From Norana najaformis (Eukaryota; Annelida; Clitellata; Crassiclitellata; Hormogastridae): 64,000 nt of DNA. Made by a program: the position numbers and the translations under genes. Numbering within the stretch: position 1 is the first letter of the stretch; every line of letters begins with the position of its first letter. The stretch is from NCBI GenBank assembly GCA_964023275.1, contig OZ029927.1, forward strand, positions 17,519,165 to 17,583,164, in the 5' to 3' direction. The notes beneath the pieces are model-generated. The model searched no databases, was not told the origin of the DNA, and saw only the letters and a program-made list of their open reading frames with translations. Shown piece after piece: positions 10,054 through 19,999 of this stretch.

Positions 10054-13000
10054 ATTGACAACCAAAAATAATTAACAAGTACAATTATAGTCTGTCACAT
10101 ACAGTGGTGCCAATGGGCTGACCTAAAAGGAACAAACAGTTCCGCTACTAAGGTCACCTATTTACATCATGGATTACAAAAAGGTGACAGTATAATACTG
10201 AGTAAAACAATTAATAATCTAAAATATAAGTAATTATTATAATCAATGTCATTGCATAAACCTAAACAAAACAAAAAAACACTTAACTAAGCACCAAAAT
10301 ACTTAACTAATTGCATTGAGTATATGAGATTTTAGATTTGTTTTAAACTGGTATAATGTTGGCAAGCTAGTAATAACAGTTGGCAGAGAATTACAGAATG
10401 ACGGTCCACATATTATAATACTAAACTGCCTATTAGTAGTGTGAACAGAATGTTTATGATACATATGAGATGATCGTGTATAGTGACCATGCACATCTGA
10501 ATTCATACAAAAGTATTGGCATGTGTGTATGCATGTATTTATGAATGCATGTGTGTATGTATGTATGTATGTATGTAGGTATGCATGCATTAATGCATGT
10601 GTTTATGTGTGTGTTTATGTATGTATGCATTTATGCATGTATGTGTGTACCTGTGTGTATGTATGCATGCATTTATGCATGTATGTATGTATGTATGTAT
10701 GTATGTATGTATGTATGTATGTATGTATGTATGTATGTATGTGTTTATGTAAAGAAACGAATGCTCGAACGAACGAGCGAGCGAATGAGTGAATAAAATC
10801 CTGGTTAATCGCGAGAAAAACGCTGAAAAAGCGAACTTTGAACCAAGAAGTGATGAAAAGCGCAAATGTTCGCAACTAAAGGTCACAACGGAGTTAGCGT
10901 TGGCTTCTAAACACTGAAACTGACCACGTCTCTCATTTGTTCCTGCACAGTGAGTGGCCCAACGCAAGGGCTTGAGATAATTACAATCATCACTTCTCGT
11001 TACTTAAGAGGAAATGATGCCAATTAGATAGCTTCTCGCTCCCGACCTTTCTCGTGTATACTGTACACATGCCTAACAGCAAAATTGGCTAATTAATCCT
11101 CAGTAATTTGCTAATTCGAATCGATGAAGCAAAGAAGGTTATGACCTAAGAAAGGCGCAACGGAAGAAAGGCGATCGACGATGAGAGAGAGGAAGAGACA
11201 GACAGATAGACATACGGAGACAGACAGAGACAGAGAGCTAGAGAGAGAAAGAAAGAAAGAGAGAGACATAGAGCGACAGAGAGAGAAAGAGAGACAGACA
11301 GACAGACAGAGACAAAGACAAAAGAGAATAAGACAAAGAAATAGACAGACAAAGACAGAGAGAGACAGAGGGAAAGAGAAAGAGTGAGATGGACGGAAAG
11401 ACGCAGGGACAGATGAAGGGACAGGAAGCAAGAAAGCCTAGTTGCTTGAACTAGTGAGAGGATTATTAACTGACACGTCATAAACAAGGGCGGGTCAGAA
11501 GGTCACGCCGGCCATGCCTCCCTTGCTTTGATTTTAGAAAGCCAGCGCAATGGGCAAAGAACAAAATAGTGTGCAAGGGTGGTTTAAAGAGGGCCACTCC
11601 GGCCAGGCACCCACCCCTAAACACAGATGAGAAGGACCATGGCAAGATTGGCCTCCCTTTCAATGCACCAGTCGCCAAAAAAGAACAGAGGGACCGAAAA
11701 TCCGAGAAAGTAAATCATGAATAGATATCTTGAATAGATATCTTGAATAGATATCTTGAATAGATATCTTGAATAGATATCTTGAATAGATATCTTGAAT
11801 AGATATCTTCAATAGATATCTTCAATAGATATCTTGGATAGATATCGTTCTAGATTCAACGAAAAGGTAAATATAACACAGAAAAGCCGAGAGATAACTG
11901 TAGCCGATACAGATCCTACAGTCGTCGAAAATTTGTGCTAATAACTGTATTGGCCGTATCGATTTAGTCTTTAAATTCAGTGTTGAAAATGAAACAAAGA
12001 CATACACAAATAGGCATACGGACAGAAGTACAGAAAAACAGAGAGTAGGAGATACAGACATACATAGGAATACGGACAGAAGGACAGGTAGGCAGAGAGT
12101 AGGATACAAAGACAAACAGGAATACGGCACAAGGGAAGTGAGGCAGAATAGGATACACAGGCAGACATATATGCATACGAACAGGAGGGCAGTGAGACAG
12201 ATAGTAGGAGACAAACAGAAGAGGTAGTCAAAGCCAAGGCAGACACACAGAGACAGAAAGAAAGACTGAAGACTCATACAACAGGACAGGAACAGACAGC
12301 GACAGAGACAGAATCAGTGATAAAGAAAGAGATACATTAAAAACACAAATCCCTGTGTATTCCGTGAGCTAAGTCCTTCGCGTTACACTCCACCTGGCCT
12401 AAGCAGTCTGGAATTTGTTCTTTTTGCAACAGGTGTGGAACGATTACAATCTTCGATGGAACGAGTCGGAATTCGGCACAATCAAGAGCATTCGTGTGCC
12501 AGCTGGACTTCTCTGGAAGCCAGACATCCTTATGTACAACAGGTAATTATGATTATCAACTTCTATAGCGCCGGTGTCTAATGCACGATGCATCAACCGA
12601 CGACGGATCCAGTCGCAGGATTGGCTTTGTTTCTGGACAACAGTTCAATCGGCGCAGACAACCTTTTGACAACCGGACTTGGTTCTTGACAAACAACCTG
12701 GCTCTTGCGGACTTGATTTGACTAAGCGCCAGTGACTAAGTTGGTCTCCCTGACGGAGCTTTTGTGTGACCCTGAGAAAATGGGAGATTTACATTTACAT
12801 GAGTTTACATCTTTTAATCATTTACATTTACATGAGTTTACGTCTCTTAATCATTTACATTTACATGAATTTACGTCTTTTAATCATTTACATTTACATG
12901 AGTTTACGTCTTTTAATCATTTACAATTACATGAGTTTACATCTGTTTATCACAGCGCCGATGAAGACATAGACAGTACATTTGCAACTAATGTCGTGGT

Positions 13001-16000
13001 CTCGTCCAATGGCAACTGTCTCTGGGTTCCACCTGGGCTCTTCCTGAGCACCTGTAAGATTGACATCACGTGGTTTCCCTTTGATGACCAACAGTGCAAG
13101 ATGAAGTTCGGTTCTTGGACTTACGACAGCGCCGGCATCGACCTCCAACTGATGGCCGGAACCGGGGACCTGTCCAGCTTCATCCCCAACGGAGAGTGGG
13201 AGCTCATAGGTCAGCAGAGACTTCCTTGACCTATGTTGCATGGCGACATGTTACTTGTTGATTTATGTTACGTGTTGACTTATGTTACATGTTGATTTAT
13301 GTTACCTGTTGAGTTATGCTACATGTTGACCTATTTTGCGTGTTGACTTATGCTACATGTTGACTTATGCTACATGTTGACTTATGCTACATGTTGACTT
13401 ATGCTACATGTTGACTTATGCTACATGTTGACTTATGCTACATGTTGACTTATGCTACATGTTGACTTATGCTACATGTTGACTTATGCTACATGTTGAC
13501 TTATGCTACATGTTGACTTATGTTACATGTTGATTTATGTTACCTGTTGAGTTATGCTACATGTTGACTTATGCTACATGTTGACTTATGCTACATGTTG
13601 TGTTGACTTATGCTACATGTTCTGCGTCCGTCTGATGTTACCACCTCATGTCTCGTTCTCAGTTAATGTCACCATCTCATACAACATCAAACATCATTTC
13701 AACACCATACACGTTATATGATCATCTTTATTAATTATTATTAATATTAATATACACATTCTTATTCATATTCACATTCATGAAGTCTATGGCCTAAGAC
13801 TTGGCTTGCTTCAATTGCAACCAGTATGGCTGACGTACCTCTGCCACCGGCTTGCTTCAGGCCAACAGTCCAATCGTGGCAAGCAAGCCGTCCCATGCCG
13901 TATAACCTCCTTGGCTAAACACTGTCTAACATGTTTCTCGTTATCTATTTAACGATGTATAACATTGACTGCAACTGGAAGTGGCACTTCCTTTTTATTG
14001 CCAAATTATCACGCAAGACATGAATCTGCTGTGAACGAAACGTTGCTTTCATTGCGTCGGTGGTTATACTTGCTCCGCGTGTAGCGAAATAGTTTTTCTA
14101 CATGCGAAACAGGTACCTGAGCTAAATAAACTAAACACTTCTCTTAAACAGTTATTCTTTCAAGCAGTTATCCTTTTAAACAATCCCTTTATTCAACAGT
14201 TTTCTAGTTCGTTAAAGGCGTTTCAGGAAAATAAATAATTTAATAAGAAAACTAGTGGAGGTGGTTAATTTTCTTACTAATATTTCTTTCACTGAACATT
14301 CTCTTATTGAACAAATCTCTTACTAAAACTCTCTCATCGTAGAAACTGGAAGATTACATCTTTCAAATAAATCCTGACTGATGCTACTATACGTGGTATC
14401 ACGATTTTGAGAATAACATCCAGAACTGAGAACCAAACAGGACACCCATCATGCAAACTCATCGATGCTTCACCGCTTGCAATTTCTGCATCGGCCTTTC
14501 ACTCAAAACTGAAAACATTCCTCTTTCCAGATCCTATCCTGACACCCCTTATTCCTCTGTCTCTGTCTCTGTCTCTCTCTGCTGCAATCCTAAACACCAC
14601 CCACCGTAGCTCCCACGCTGTCTCTCTGTCTGACTTTTGGACCTTGAGCTGGAACCGAACCCTTTTGCCTATCGATTTGGTTTTGACTGAGTGCCTGTGA
14701 TTAAGCTGGTCCCTTGACGTGGCTTTCGTTGGGCGCTGTAGAAATCTTGGAATTACGATTACGATTACATCTAAAATACCTTCTTCATCCGACTTTCAGC
14801 CAGCTAGCTTTTTCATACGCGTCGATCTTAGACTTAAAGGAATTTGCCAGTTGAATAAAATTTAAGTGCATTTCTTTGTAAATTGAATTAAACTAAATTT
14901 AGAAATGTAGCACGATTTTATGTCAAATTAGAAACGAATCATTTCAGGTTTTAAGGAATTTGACAAAAGTTGGGGTGAATTTCGCCTTTGAATAAAATTT
15001 AAATAAAATTTAAGTACATTGAATTAAACTGCATTTAGACTTGTAGCACTATTTTATGCCCAATTAGAAGCAAATAATTTGGGTTTTTATCATTTTTCAG
15101 GAATGCCGGCTCAGCGGAATACGTTGAGCTATGAATGCTGCCCAGAAAAGTATGTTGATGTAACGTTCACAGTTCATATCCGACGTCGAACCCTGTACTA
15201 TGGGTTCAATTTGATTATACCCTGTGTTCTCATATCGTCCATGGCCCTTCTCGCTTTCACGCTGCCACCAGATGCCGGCGAAAAAATCTCTCTCGGTGAG
15301 CACATTGTAATGTACGCAGTAATGTACATTGTAATGTAACATTTGTATACTGAAGGGTGCGCATTAATCTATTATCCTTATGCGCAACTGCCTTCTAGGC
15401 TCTGCTCCGTCCTACTTAACTTCTTTTTGTATTCCGGTTTCCTCGTTGCCTGCCCATGCCTCCCTTCGCTCAGATACCTGTGGTCTTTTGGTAGTCCCTC
15501 GCGTCCGCACTACAACTGCCCAGTCCAGGAGCTTTGCCTTTGTTGGCCCTTCCAGCTGGAACTCCCTTCCTCTTGACCTGCGGCTTCAGTTACTTAGTCT
15601 CTCTCCTACCCAGTCTCGCAAACGCCTGAAATCCTTTTTGTTTGTTCAAGTCAGGAGCGCCACTGTTTCCTAAGTGGCGCTTTATAAATGTTCGTTTACA
15701 ATTACAATTACAATTACAATTACAATTCGTAAGCGAGTCGCCAACTCACACCAGAATTACGACAATTATCTGACCCATCACCCATCCTACGAAAACCCCT
15801 ACACTTCACCCCTTGCAATCTCTGCGCATGTCTTTCACTCGAAATTGAAAACTGTCCTCTTCCACAAATCCTGTCCCCGATTCCTCTTATCTATCTTGCC
15901 AGTTCAATTCTGAACACCATTCACCGTCTGACTGCCTCATGCCTGACTTTTGGATCTTGACCCGGAACCGAATCTTGATCCTGCCCCCTATCGATTTTAT

Positions 16001-17452
16001 TCCGAGTGCCTGTGAACAAACTGGTTCCCGCGACTTAGCTTTCTTTGCATTCTGCAGAAATTCCGAGTTTACGATTACATTTACGGACTGCAAACCCTTA
16101 TAATTCAGATTAGTATGGAGAGATATTTCAAGATGTCCGTCCCAATAACGCCTCGAGCAAACTCATCGATAAAACGAGTCCAGTGGTTTTATACTGTCGG
16201 TGGGAAGAGCAGACGATTAGAGATACGAGTGGCCACTCGCCCTTATTTGCCTAGGTCAAGAGAGGTCAAGTTCTCCCTGGGTTGGCTAACACGCTGTTTT
16301 CCAACTTCTTCTTTGCATATTGTAGAACGGGTGGTGCCAGTCCCAACCAGTGGTGCCAGGATTGCTTGCTCGGAGGGCAAGGGCATTTCCAGAGGGGCCC
16401 CACATTCTGGTAGTCCACCATGCACAGGTCTGGTCTGAGAGGGCCGGGAAATAAACAAGAGAGGCGGGGTGAGCCCCCACGCCTATAGCTAAATCCGCCA
16501 CTGACTGAGCACTAATAAAACTTAAATAAATACGTAACATACAAGTTTATGGATATGCTATCATTGTGCTAACTGGCAGAAAAAGCAATAGTATGTATGT
16601 ATGTATGTATGCATGTATGTATGTATGCATGTATGTTTGTATATATGTATGTATGTTTGTATGTATGCATGTATGTGTGTATGTATGTATGTTTGTTTGT
16701 ATGTATGTATCTTTGTAGGCTTGCATGTATGTGTGTATGTATGTATGTATGTATCTTTGTATGCTTGCATGTACGTGTTTGTAAATATGTTATCGAGACA
16801 TTTAATATAGCGCCATATACGTACCTCTTACCGAACTAAGCTGTGAGTCTTTTGTAAAAATCATTCAGGCGTAACGATTCTTCTGTCGCTGACAGTGTTT
16901 CTTCTACTCGTCGCAGAAACAATGCCACCAACCTCGGATGCGGTGCCGTTGATAGGTTAGAAGAACTAATGATGCCTACGTTCCATGCATTTATATACCG
17001 CCACTAGATGGTTCTATGCGACGGACAACAAACAAGAAATTTATTTCAACAAAATTTTCATTCTGTTTCTTTCGGTTATTTGAAAATGAATTGAGATTAT
17101 TTATGGAATTAAAATGTTTAAAGTCACTTTATTATTATCTTTAGTATAGTTATTAGTAATCTTCTTGTAATTATTATTGCTGTTGTTGTTATAATAATAA
17201 TAATTATTATTATTATATTCGTCTTTCAGGATTTAAATATGCAAAGCGGATATAAGTAATGATGTAAACTTTAACTCCGTATATGCTGCTCTTCGTGCAA
17301 GCGTCGACTGTAATAATCGTAATCGTAAACTCAAAATTTCGAAAGTGCTACTTAGAAGCTAAGCACAGGGCACCAGCTTATTCATGAGCGCTGCGTCAAG
17401 TCAGTGGGGTTGTCCAATGATGCTATGTCAAGAAGCAAGTCGGGTTGCCAGG

Positions 17453-17526
<74 letters not shown>

Positions 17527-19819
17527 GGAAGGAGCTGTTGAGGTGGGTTGTGTTTAAGCTGAGAGAAATGGGGAGGTGCATGTTATTGTTTATATTTACA
17601 GGAATGTACTTCGCCTGCATTATGCTGATGTGCTCGCTGTCCGTCGTCTTCACCGTACTCGTCTTGAACTACCATCACCGAAGTCCGGATACTCATGAGA
17701 TGCCTCGTCTGGTATAATACTTTCTCGCCGAAATTATATAGGCTGGAACTCCGCCACTGCCTTGTTTGGGGGTAGTGCCAGTCCCAAGCCTGGATAAAGG
17801 AGGAGGGCGACAGCAACGGCCTTTCATGCCATAAGCTGTCGTTAAACTGAGGAACTACTACTACTTAAATTGGCTGGCCTAGTTCGATACATTAGTTAAA
17901 GCGTACGTCAAGGCGCCTCCGAGGGTGAGGATGTCGGCTCGCATATTTTCAGTCTCAAATCAACAACAGTGACGTCATTACTTATGAATATTTATTAGTA
18001 GACCCTAGCTTCCAATCAACAGCAGGACGTCATTACTCGTGAATATTCATATCTGAATTCGTATATACAATGTTTTTATGCTGACGGCTCGCAACCCGAT
18101 CGCGGCTTATTGCAGAGATTTGAATCTCGGCCTAGCACGGTCCGTACACGGGGATCTTAAATGGTGTGGCGCCCATTCAAACGGGCAGCGGTGGTGAAGG
18201 ATCTGAGCAGGATCGAGACTATACGATCGCTATAGAAAACCGTGTAGGCCCTACATTTACATTTATAGAAACGACGTGGAGCGAATGCGAAAGATTTGTC
18301 TAGACTAAACCAGGATGACATTAAACGGTTCAGACCAGGGTTTCTTTGACGAAGACGTTGGACGGCGCCTGTTTAACACTCGGCTTAGGAATTGTAGGCG
18401 CTTCTGCATGAGAGGCTAATAAAAGGCGCTCTGTAAATTTATAGTTACGTTGGAATGCGTTGCACCGAATATAGGGGCCTATTTGATTACATTACACTGG
18501 ACTACCCTGACAATCACGTTTGTTGACTCCACATTGTGCCCAGAGCTTGCTACCACCGTGTGCGCTGATTGTGGTTCCAATAAACGTGGGTTTTTGGGCA
18601 GAGACTCGTAGGGGCAGCTAGGTATGAGTACGATACAGTGCATTGCATGGCAACACATCACATCGCATCGCATTACACATAAGGCCTGCAGTGAAAACTT
18701 CCCTTTGAACTTTGCTTCAAGGCGGCGAGACCGAAACTCGCACTTGTTCGAAATGAAGCCACTGAGGCGTAGAAGGATGACACAGAAATTTTGTGTCGCA
18801 GACTGATTTTTGGCGCTGAGATTCAAACACAGGTGTTTCGCACATAGGCCTATAAACGCCTTTGCGAGATTCTACAAGGCTCTGCATAAATAGCCAGTTA
18901 AATACTTTCATAGGCTACGTATGCACGTGTTATTAACTAACCGTTAGTGCGTGAATTCACTTATTAAAGTGAATTCACCGGATCTTAGTTAATTAGTAAG
19001 TTTGCCGAGGCTTAATTAAATTATTCCAAGCCCCTCAGGTTTGATTAAGTTAACTAAGAGAAATCAGTTAACTAAATTAAGTGAATAGTTTGAAGAGGCC
19101 GGTCCAACGGACTTCAGTTTAATTATATAAATACCGCGCTGTGAAAGTCTCAATGTTTGTAGGAACGAATTAGTCTATGCCAAACTCAATTTCATGAGCA
19201 ATCTCAACTGCATAAAGGAACGAGTCTTACAAGTAGTGTTTACAAATAATTTATTTTGATGGTTGACCAGGTAAAAATCGGCATTTGCCAATGGCTAGCT
19301 AGACTCCTACGAATGGAAAGACCAGGCCAGTCGCAATTACTTTCCAAGAAAACATCTCTATTACGACGAGACGTCGAACATCAGGCCAAGTCCTTGAAAG
19401 GACACAAACGGCCGAATTCAGTCGACACAGACGATAGAGGCACGCGACTTTCGAACCATACCATATGGACTTCCAGTTCGCGTGTGGCCCAGGAAATGTC
19501 GAACTGTCTGCCACAAAACAACGTACTCTTGCTGGAACGCCCGAGGTTCCTGCAAACCGCGCAAACAACGGCGGAAATGCACCCAGACCCGACGGACTGT
19601 TCCCACGGTAATAGATGCTCCCTGCTGAAGGAGATACTACGCGAACTGCAGAAGGTAAACGATAAAATCCGGCGAGATGAAGAAGTACAGGATGTGTGCA
19701 ACGACTGGAAGTTCGCTGCGATGGTCATCGATCGACTCTGTCTGATCGTCTTCACGATATTTACCATCATATCTACATTCGCCATTTTGTTTTCCGCTCC
19801 CCATTTTGCGGTGGGATGA
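6901..19819 (+). CDS. Nicotinic acetylcholine receptor alpha subunit, alpha7-like (5' incomplete)
   Basis: This encodes a cation-selective ligand-gated channel subunit of the cys-loop family. Coding exons are 6901-7052, 8645-8689, 12433-12542, 12956-13209, 15101-15295, 16869-16955, 17602-17711 and 19271-19819. All junctions are GT-AG and phase-consistent and give 499 residues plus stop. The cys-loop is complete ([15 protein letters not shown]). Loop C has the vicinal cysteine pair (SYECCPEKY) that defines alpha-type subunits. M1-M4 are present and the M1-M2 linker GEKIS carries the glutamate of cation channels. Exon lengths 45, 110, 195, 87 and 110 equal those of vertebrate CHRNA7; the 254-base exon corresponds to two CHRNA7 exons fused. 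The signal-peptide exon is not found. Homo- versus heteromeric assembly cannot be told from sequence. Confidence 0.93.
7085..7525 (+). repeat. (CCA/ACC)n array just after a splice donor
   Basis: Roughly 440 bases of CCA triplets with CAT and CCG variants begin about 30 bases after the donor of the 6901-7052 exon. An internal unit of about 75 bases is duplicated (7265-7390). Poly-Pro/His/Thr frames are artefacts. Confidence 0.9.
7600..8280. repeat. Duplicated intronic block with S7 elements
   Basis: 7735-8000 and 8075-8275 are related copies. Both begin with CCTCCTCCTTTATCCAGGC and CAGTGGCG words and continue to TTCAGTTCGTATTTCGC. The S7 element recurs inverted at 17750-17860. The block lies in the intron between the first two visible receptor exons. 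(ACT)n occurs at 7602-7630. Confidence 0.7.
8260..8520. mobile_element. LINE 3'-end fragment plus S6-like tail
   Basis: The plus frame near 8310-8360 reads [14 protein letters not shown], typical of the C-terminus of a non-LTR retrotransposon ORF2. 8440-8520 is, in reverse, an S6-like end (AACTTCTATAGCGC). It is short and decayed. Confidence 0.45.
8645..8689 (+). CDS. nAChR 45-base exon
   Basis: The exon lies between TTGGTTGCAG and gtatgtg and encodes [15 protein letters not shown]. The 45-base length is identical to the corresponding CHRNA7 exon. It carries the conserved NIWL strand of the complementary binding face. Confidence 0.95.
8700..9095 (+). repeat. (CAT/CAC)n and CCACGA arrays
   Basis: A CAT/CAC trinucleotide array (8704-8905) passes into a CCACCACGA-type array (8910-9095). 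It starts about 15 bases after the donor of exon 8645-8689. All long frames here are artefacts. Confidence 0.9.
9400..9735 (+). repeat. CT-rich microsatellites in a duplicated unit
   Basis: (TCTG)n and (TC)n runs occur in two copies of a longer unit, recognisable by ACTAATCCTCCAGCGACGG at 9350 and CTCTAATCCTCCTGCTTCGG at 9514. Both are followed by TTCATCTAGCC and CCAGAAGATT. Confidence 0.75.
9990..10045 (+). repeat. (TGTA)n and (GA)n microsatellites
   Basis: A short GTAT run (9990-10013) is followed directly by a GA dinucleotide run (10016-10045). Confidence 0.85.
10046..10512 (-). mobile_element. 5'-truncated LINE, ORF2 C-terminus
   Basis: The minus-strand frame 10303-10512 ends with [14 protein letters not shown] and FKTNLKSH. 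This is the conserved carboxy-terminal pattern of CR1/Jockey-type reverse transcriptase ORFs (tRxs ... WNsLP ... FKxxLKxxL). The polymerase itself is absent. 10046-10300 is probably its 3' untranslated part. Confidence 0.6.
10520..10745 (+). repeat. (ATGT)n microsatellite
   Basis: ATGT/ATGC tetranucleotide array of about 225 bases. Tyr/Cys/Met/Val frames and their reverse are artefacts. Confidence 0.92.
11180..11400 (+). repeat. GAGA/GACA purine-rich repeat
   Basis: A degenerate GACA/GAGA array. A related but weaker CAGA/ATAC array is at 12000-12330. Confidence 0.8.
11719..11849 (+). repeat. 13-bp minisatellite
   Basis: About ten copies of GAATAGATATCTT, nearly identical; the last three carry C or G substitutions. 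Each unit contains the palindrome AGATATCT. Confidence 0.92.
12433..12542 (+). CDS. nAChR exon: loop D to loop A
   Basis: A 110-base exon, identical in length to the CHRNA7 counterpart, after TTTTTGCAACAG and before gtaatta. It encodes LRWNESEFG and [10 protein letters not shown], which includes the WxPD motif and loop A of the agonist site. It ends in phase 2; the serine of YNS is completed by the next exon. Confidence 0.95.
12786..12955 (+). repeat. 33-bp minisatellite abutting a 3' splice site
   Basis: About five copies of a unit starting CATTTACATTTACATGAG end exactly at the CACAG of the 12956 acceptor. The final copy has diverged into the acceptor (TCTGTTTATCACAG). The unit is 33 bases and stop-free in the frame of the downstream exon, so an unspliced frame runs from 12732 into it. 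Confidence 0.85.
12956..13209 (+). CDS. nAChR exon: cys-loop and loop B
   Basis: A 254-base exon carrying the cys-loop with exactly 13 residues between cysteines. It also encodes loop B (GSWTYDSAG) and the conserved [10 protein letters not shown]. In CHRNA7 this region is split over two exons (80 and 168 bases); here it is one. It is followed by donor gtcag. Confidence 0.96.
13227..13625 (+). repeat. 17-bp minisatellite
   Basis: About 23 copies of TTGACTTATGCTACATG, highly uniform in the middle (13340-13520) and more variable at both ends. It starts 18 bases after the 13209 donor. Confidence 0.92.
14410..14785 (+). repeat. SINE-like S3 copy, long form
   Basis: This contains TTTCACTCAAAACTGAAAAC, TTTGCCTATCGATTTGG, GACTGAGTGCCTGTG and CGTTGGGCGCTGTAGAAAT, and ends with an ATTACGATTACG tail. 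Related long copies are at 15775-16085, 24495-24780 and 58335-58550. Confidence 0.8.
15101..15295 (+). CDS. nAChR exon: loop C and M1
   Basis: A 195-base exon, the same length as in CHRNA7. It encodes SYECCPEKY (the alpha-type vicinal cysteines), the conserved [17 protein letters not shown], then M1 ([16 protein letters not shown]) and the [10 protein letters not shown] linker with the -1' glutamate of the pore. Confidence 0.96.
15355..15726 (+). mobile_element. 5'-truncated LINE 3' end with (ACAATT)n tail
   Basis: The frame 15380-15673 reads [28 protein letters not shown] and RLKSFLF, the carboxy-terminal signature of CR1/Jockey/L2-like ORF2. After the stop come GTGGCGCTTTATAAATG and an ACAATT tail. 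SINEs S3 and S4 end in a similar GGCGCT...AAAT sequence. Confidence 0.7.
15775..16085 (+). repeat. SINE-like S3 copy, long form
   Basis: This has the same block order as the 14410 copy: CTTGCAATCTCTGCGC, TTTCACTCGAAATTGAAAAC, CTATCGATTTTATTCCGAG, CAGAAATTCCGAG and a TTACGATTACATTTACG tail. Confidence 0.75.
16590..16790 (+). repeat. (TATG)n microsatellite
   Basis: A GTAT tetranucleotide array with T/C variants, about 80 bases upstream of the M2 exon. Confidence 0.9.
16869..16955 (+). CDS. nAChR exon: M2 pore helix
   Basis: An 87-base exon, the same length as in CHRNA7, encoding [17 protein letters not shown] and [12 protein letters not shown]. The conserved 9' leucine and 20' glutamate are present. 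Acceptor CATTCAG, donor gttag. Confidence 0.96.
17310..17570 (-). repeat. SINE-like S3b copy and (GA)n run
   Basis: The plus strand shows ATCGTAATCGTAAACTC, CACCAGCTTATTCATGAG and GGTTGCCAGGAGACCAGAG, matching 23516-23700 on the same strand and 37160-37345 inverted. A (GA) run of about 33 units (17457-17522) is embedded where the sister copy has only GAGAGAAGGAAGAGAGG. Confidence 0.7.
17602..17711 (+). CDS. nAChR exon: M3
   Basis: A 110-base exon, the CHRNA7 length. It encodes [20 protein letters not shown] (M3) and [13 protein letters not shown], the conserved YHHR and MP residues at the start of the cytoplasmic loop. It ends in phase 0. Confidence 0.95.
17750..17865 (+). repeat. S7 element
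   Basis: GGTAGTGCCAGTCCCAAGCC and AGGAGGAGGGCGACAGCAAC are the reverse complement of blocks at 7735-7790 and 8040-8140. Confidence 0.65.
17900..18265 (+). mobile_element. SINE-like S2 interrupted by a small insertion
   Basis: The S2 head (GTACGTCAAGGCGCCTCC) and body (CACGGTCCGTACACGGGGAT, CGGGCAGCGGTGGTGAAGGA) are separated by 17944-18084. The 9-base word CGGCTCGCA flanks this insert on both sides (17935-17943 and 18085-18093) as a target-site duplication. The intact arrangement is seen at 47780-48000. Confidence 0.7.
19271..19819 (+). CDS. nAChR last exon: cytoplasmic loop, M4, stop
   Basis: Opens after TTGACCAG with [15 protein letters not shown], the amphipathic MX region. A variable loop of about 100 residues follows, then the MA helix ([19 protein letters not shown]) and M4 ([20 protein letters not shown]), ending FAVG. 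The stop is TGA at 19817-19819. The WKFAAxVxDRLCL motif is the usual pre-M4 nicotinic signature. Confidence 0.95.
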   Translation, partial: VKIGICQWLARLLRMERPGQSQLLSKKTSLLRRDVEHQAKSLKGHKRPNSVDTDDRGTRLSNHTIWTSSSRVAQEMSNCLPQNNVLLLERPRFLQTAQTTAEMHPDPTDCSHGNRCSLLKEILRELQKVNDKIRRDEEVQDVCNDWKFAAMVIDRLCLIVFTIFTIISTFAILFSAPHFAVG

Positions 19820-19894
19820 AGAGGAAAGTCGTGGTCACTCATTGCAGGCAATCAGCAGACAAAGCACTTGTTGCAGAAAACACGTCTCGTCTTC

Positions 19895-19995
19895 TCTTCA
19901 CAGGGACCGTAAATGGCGTGGCGCCCATTGAAACGGGCAGCGGTGGTAAAGGATCTCACGTGATTAATTCATTGTAAAATGAGCAGGCTCAGTGC
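19895..19995 (+). repeat. S2 fragment in the receptor 3' flank
   Basis: Contains GGGACCGTAAATGGCGTGGC, CGGGCAGCGGTGGTAAAGGA and AATTCATTGTAAAATGAGCA. It lies about 75 bases after the receptor stop, so it is probably in the 3' UTR. Confidence 0.7.
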
Positions 19996-19999
19996 AATG

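Noticed and set aside
11719-11849. CRISPR-like array
   Set aside because: Direct 13-bp repeats have no spacers, and the DNA is animal nuclear sequence.
19299-19851. Minus-strand frames opposite the last receptor exon
   Set aside because: They are antisense shadows of the M3-M4 loop and M4 coding sequence.
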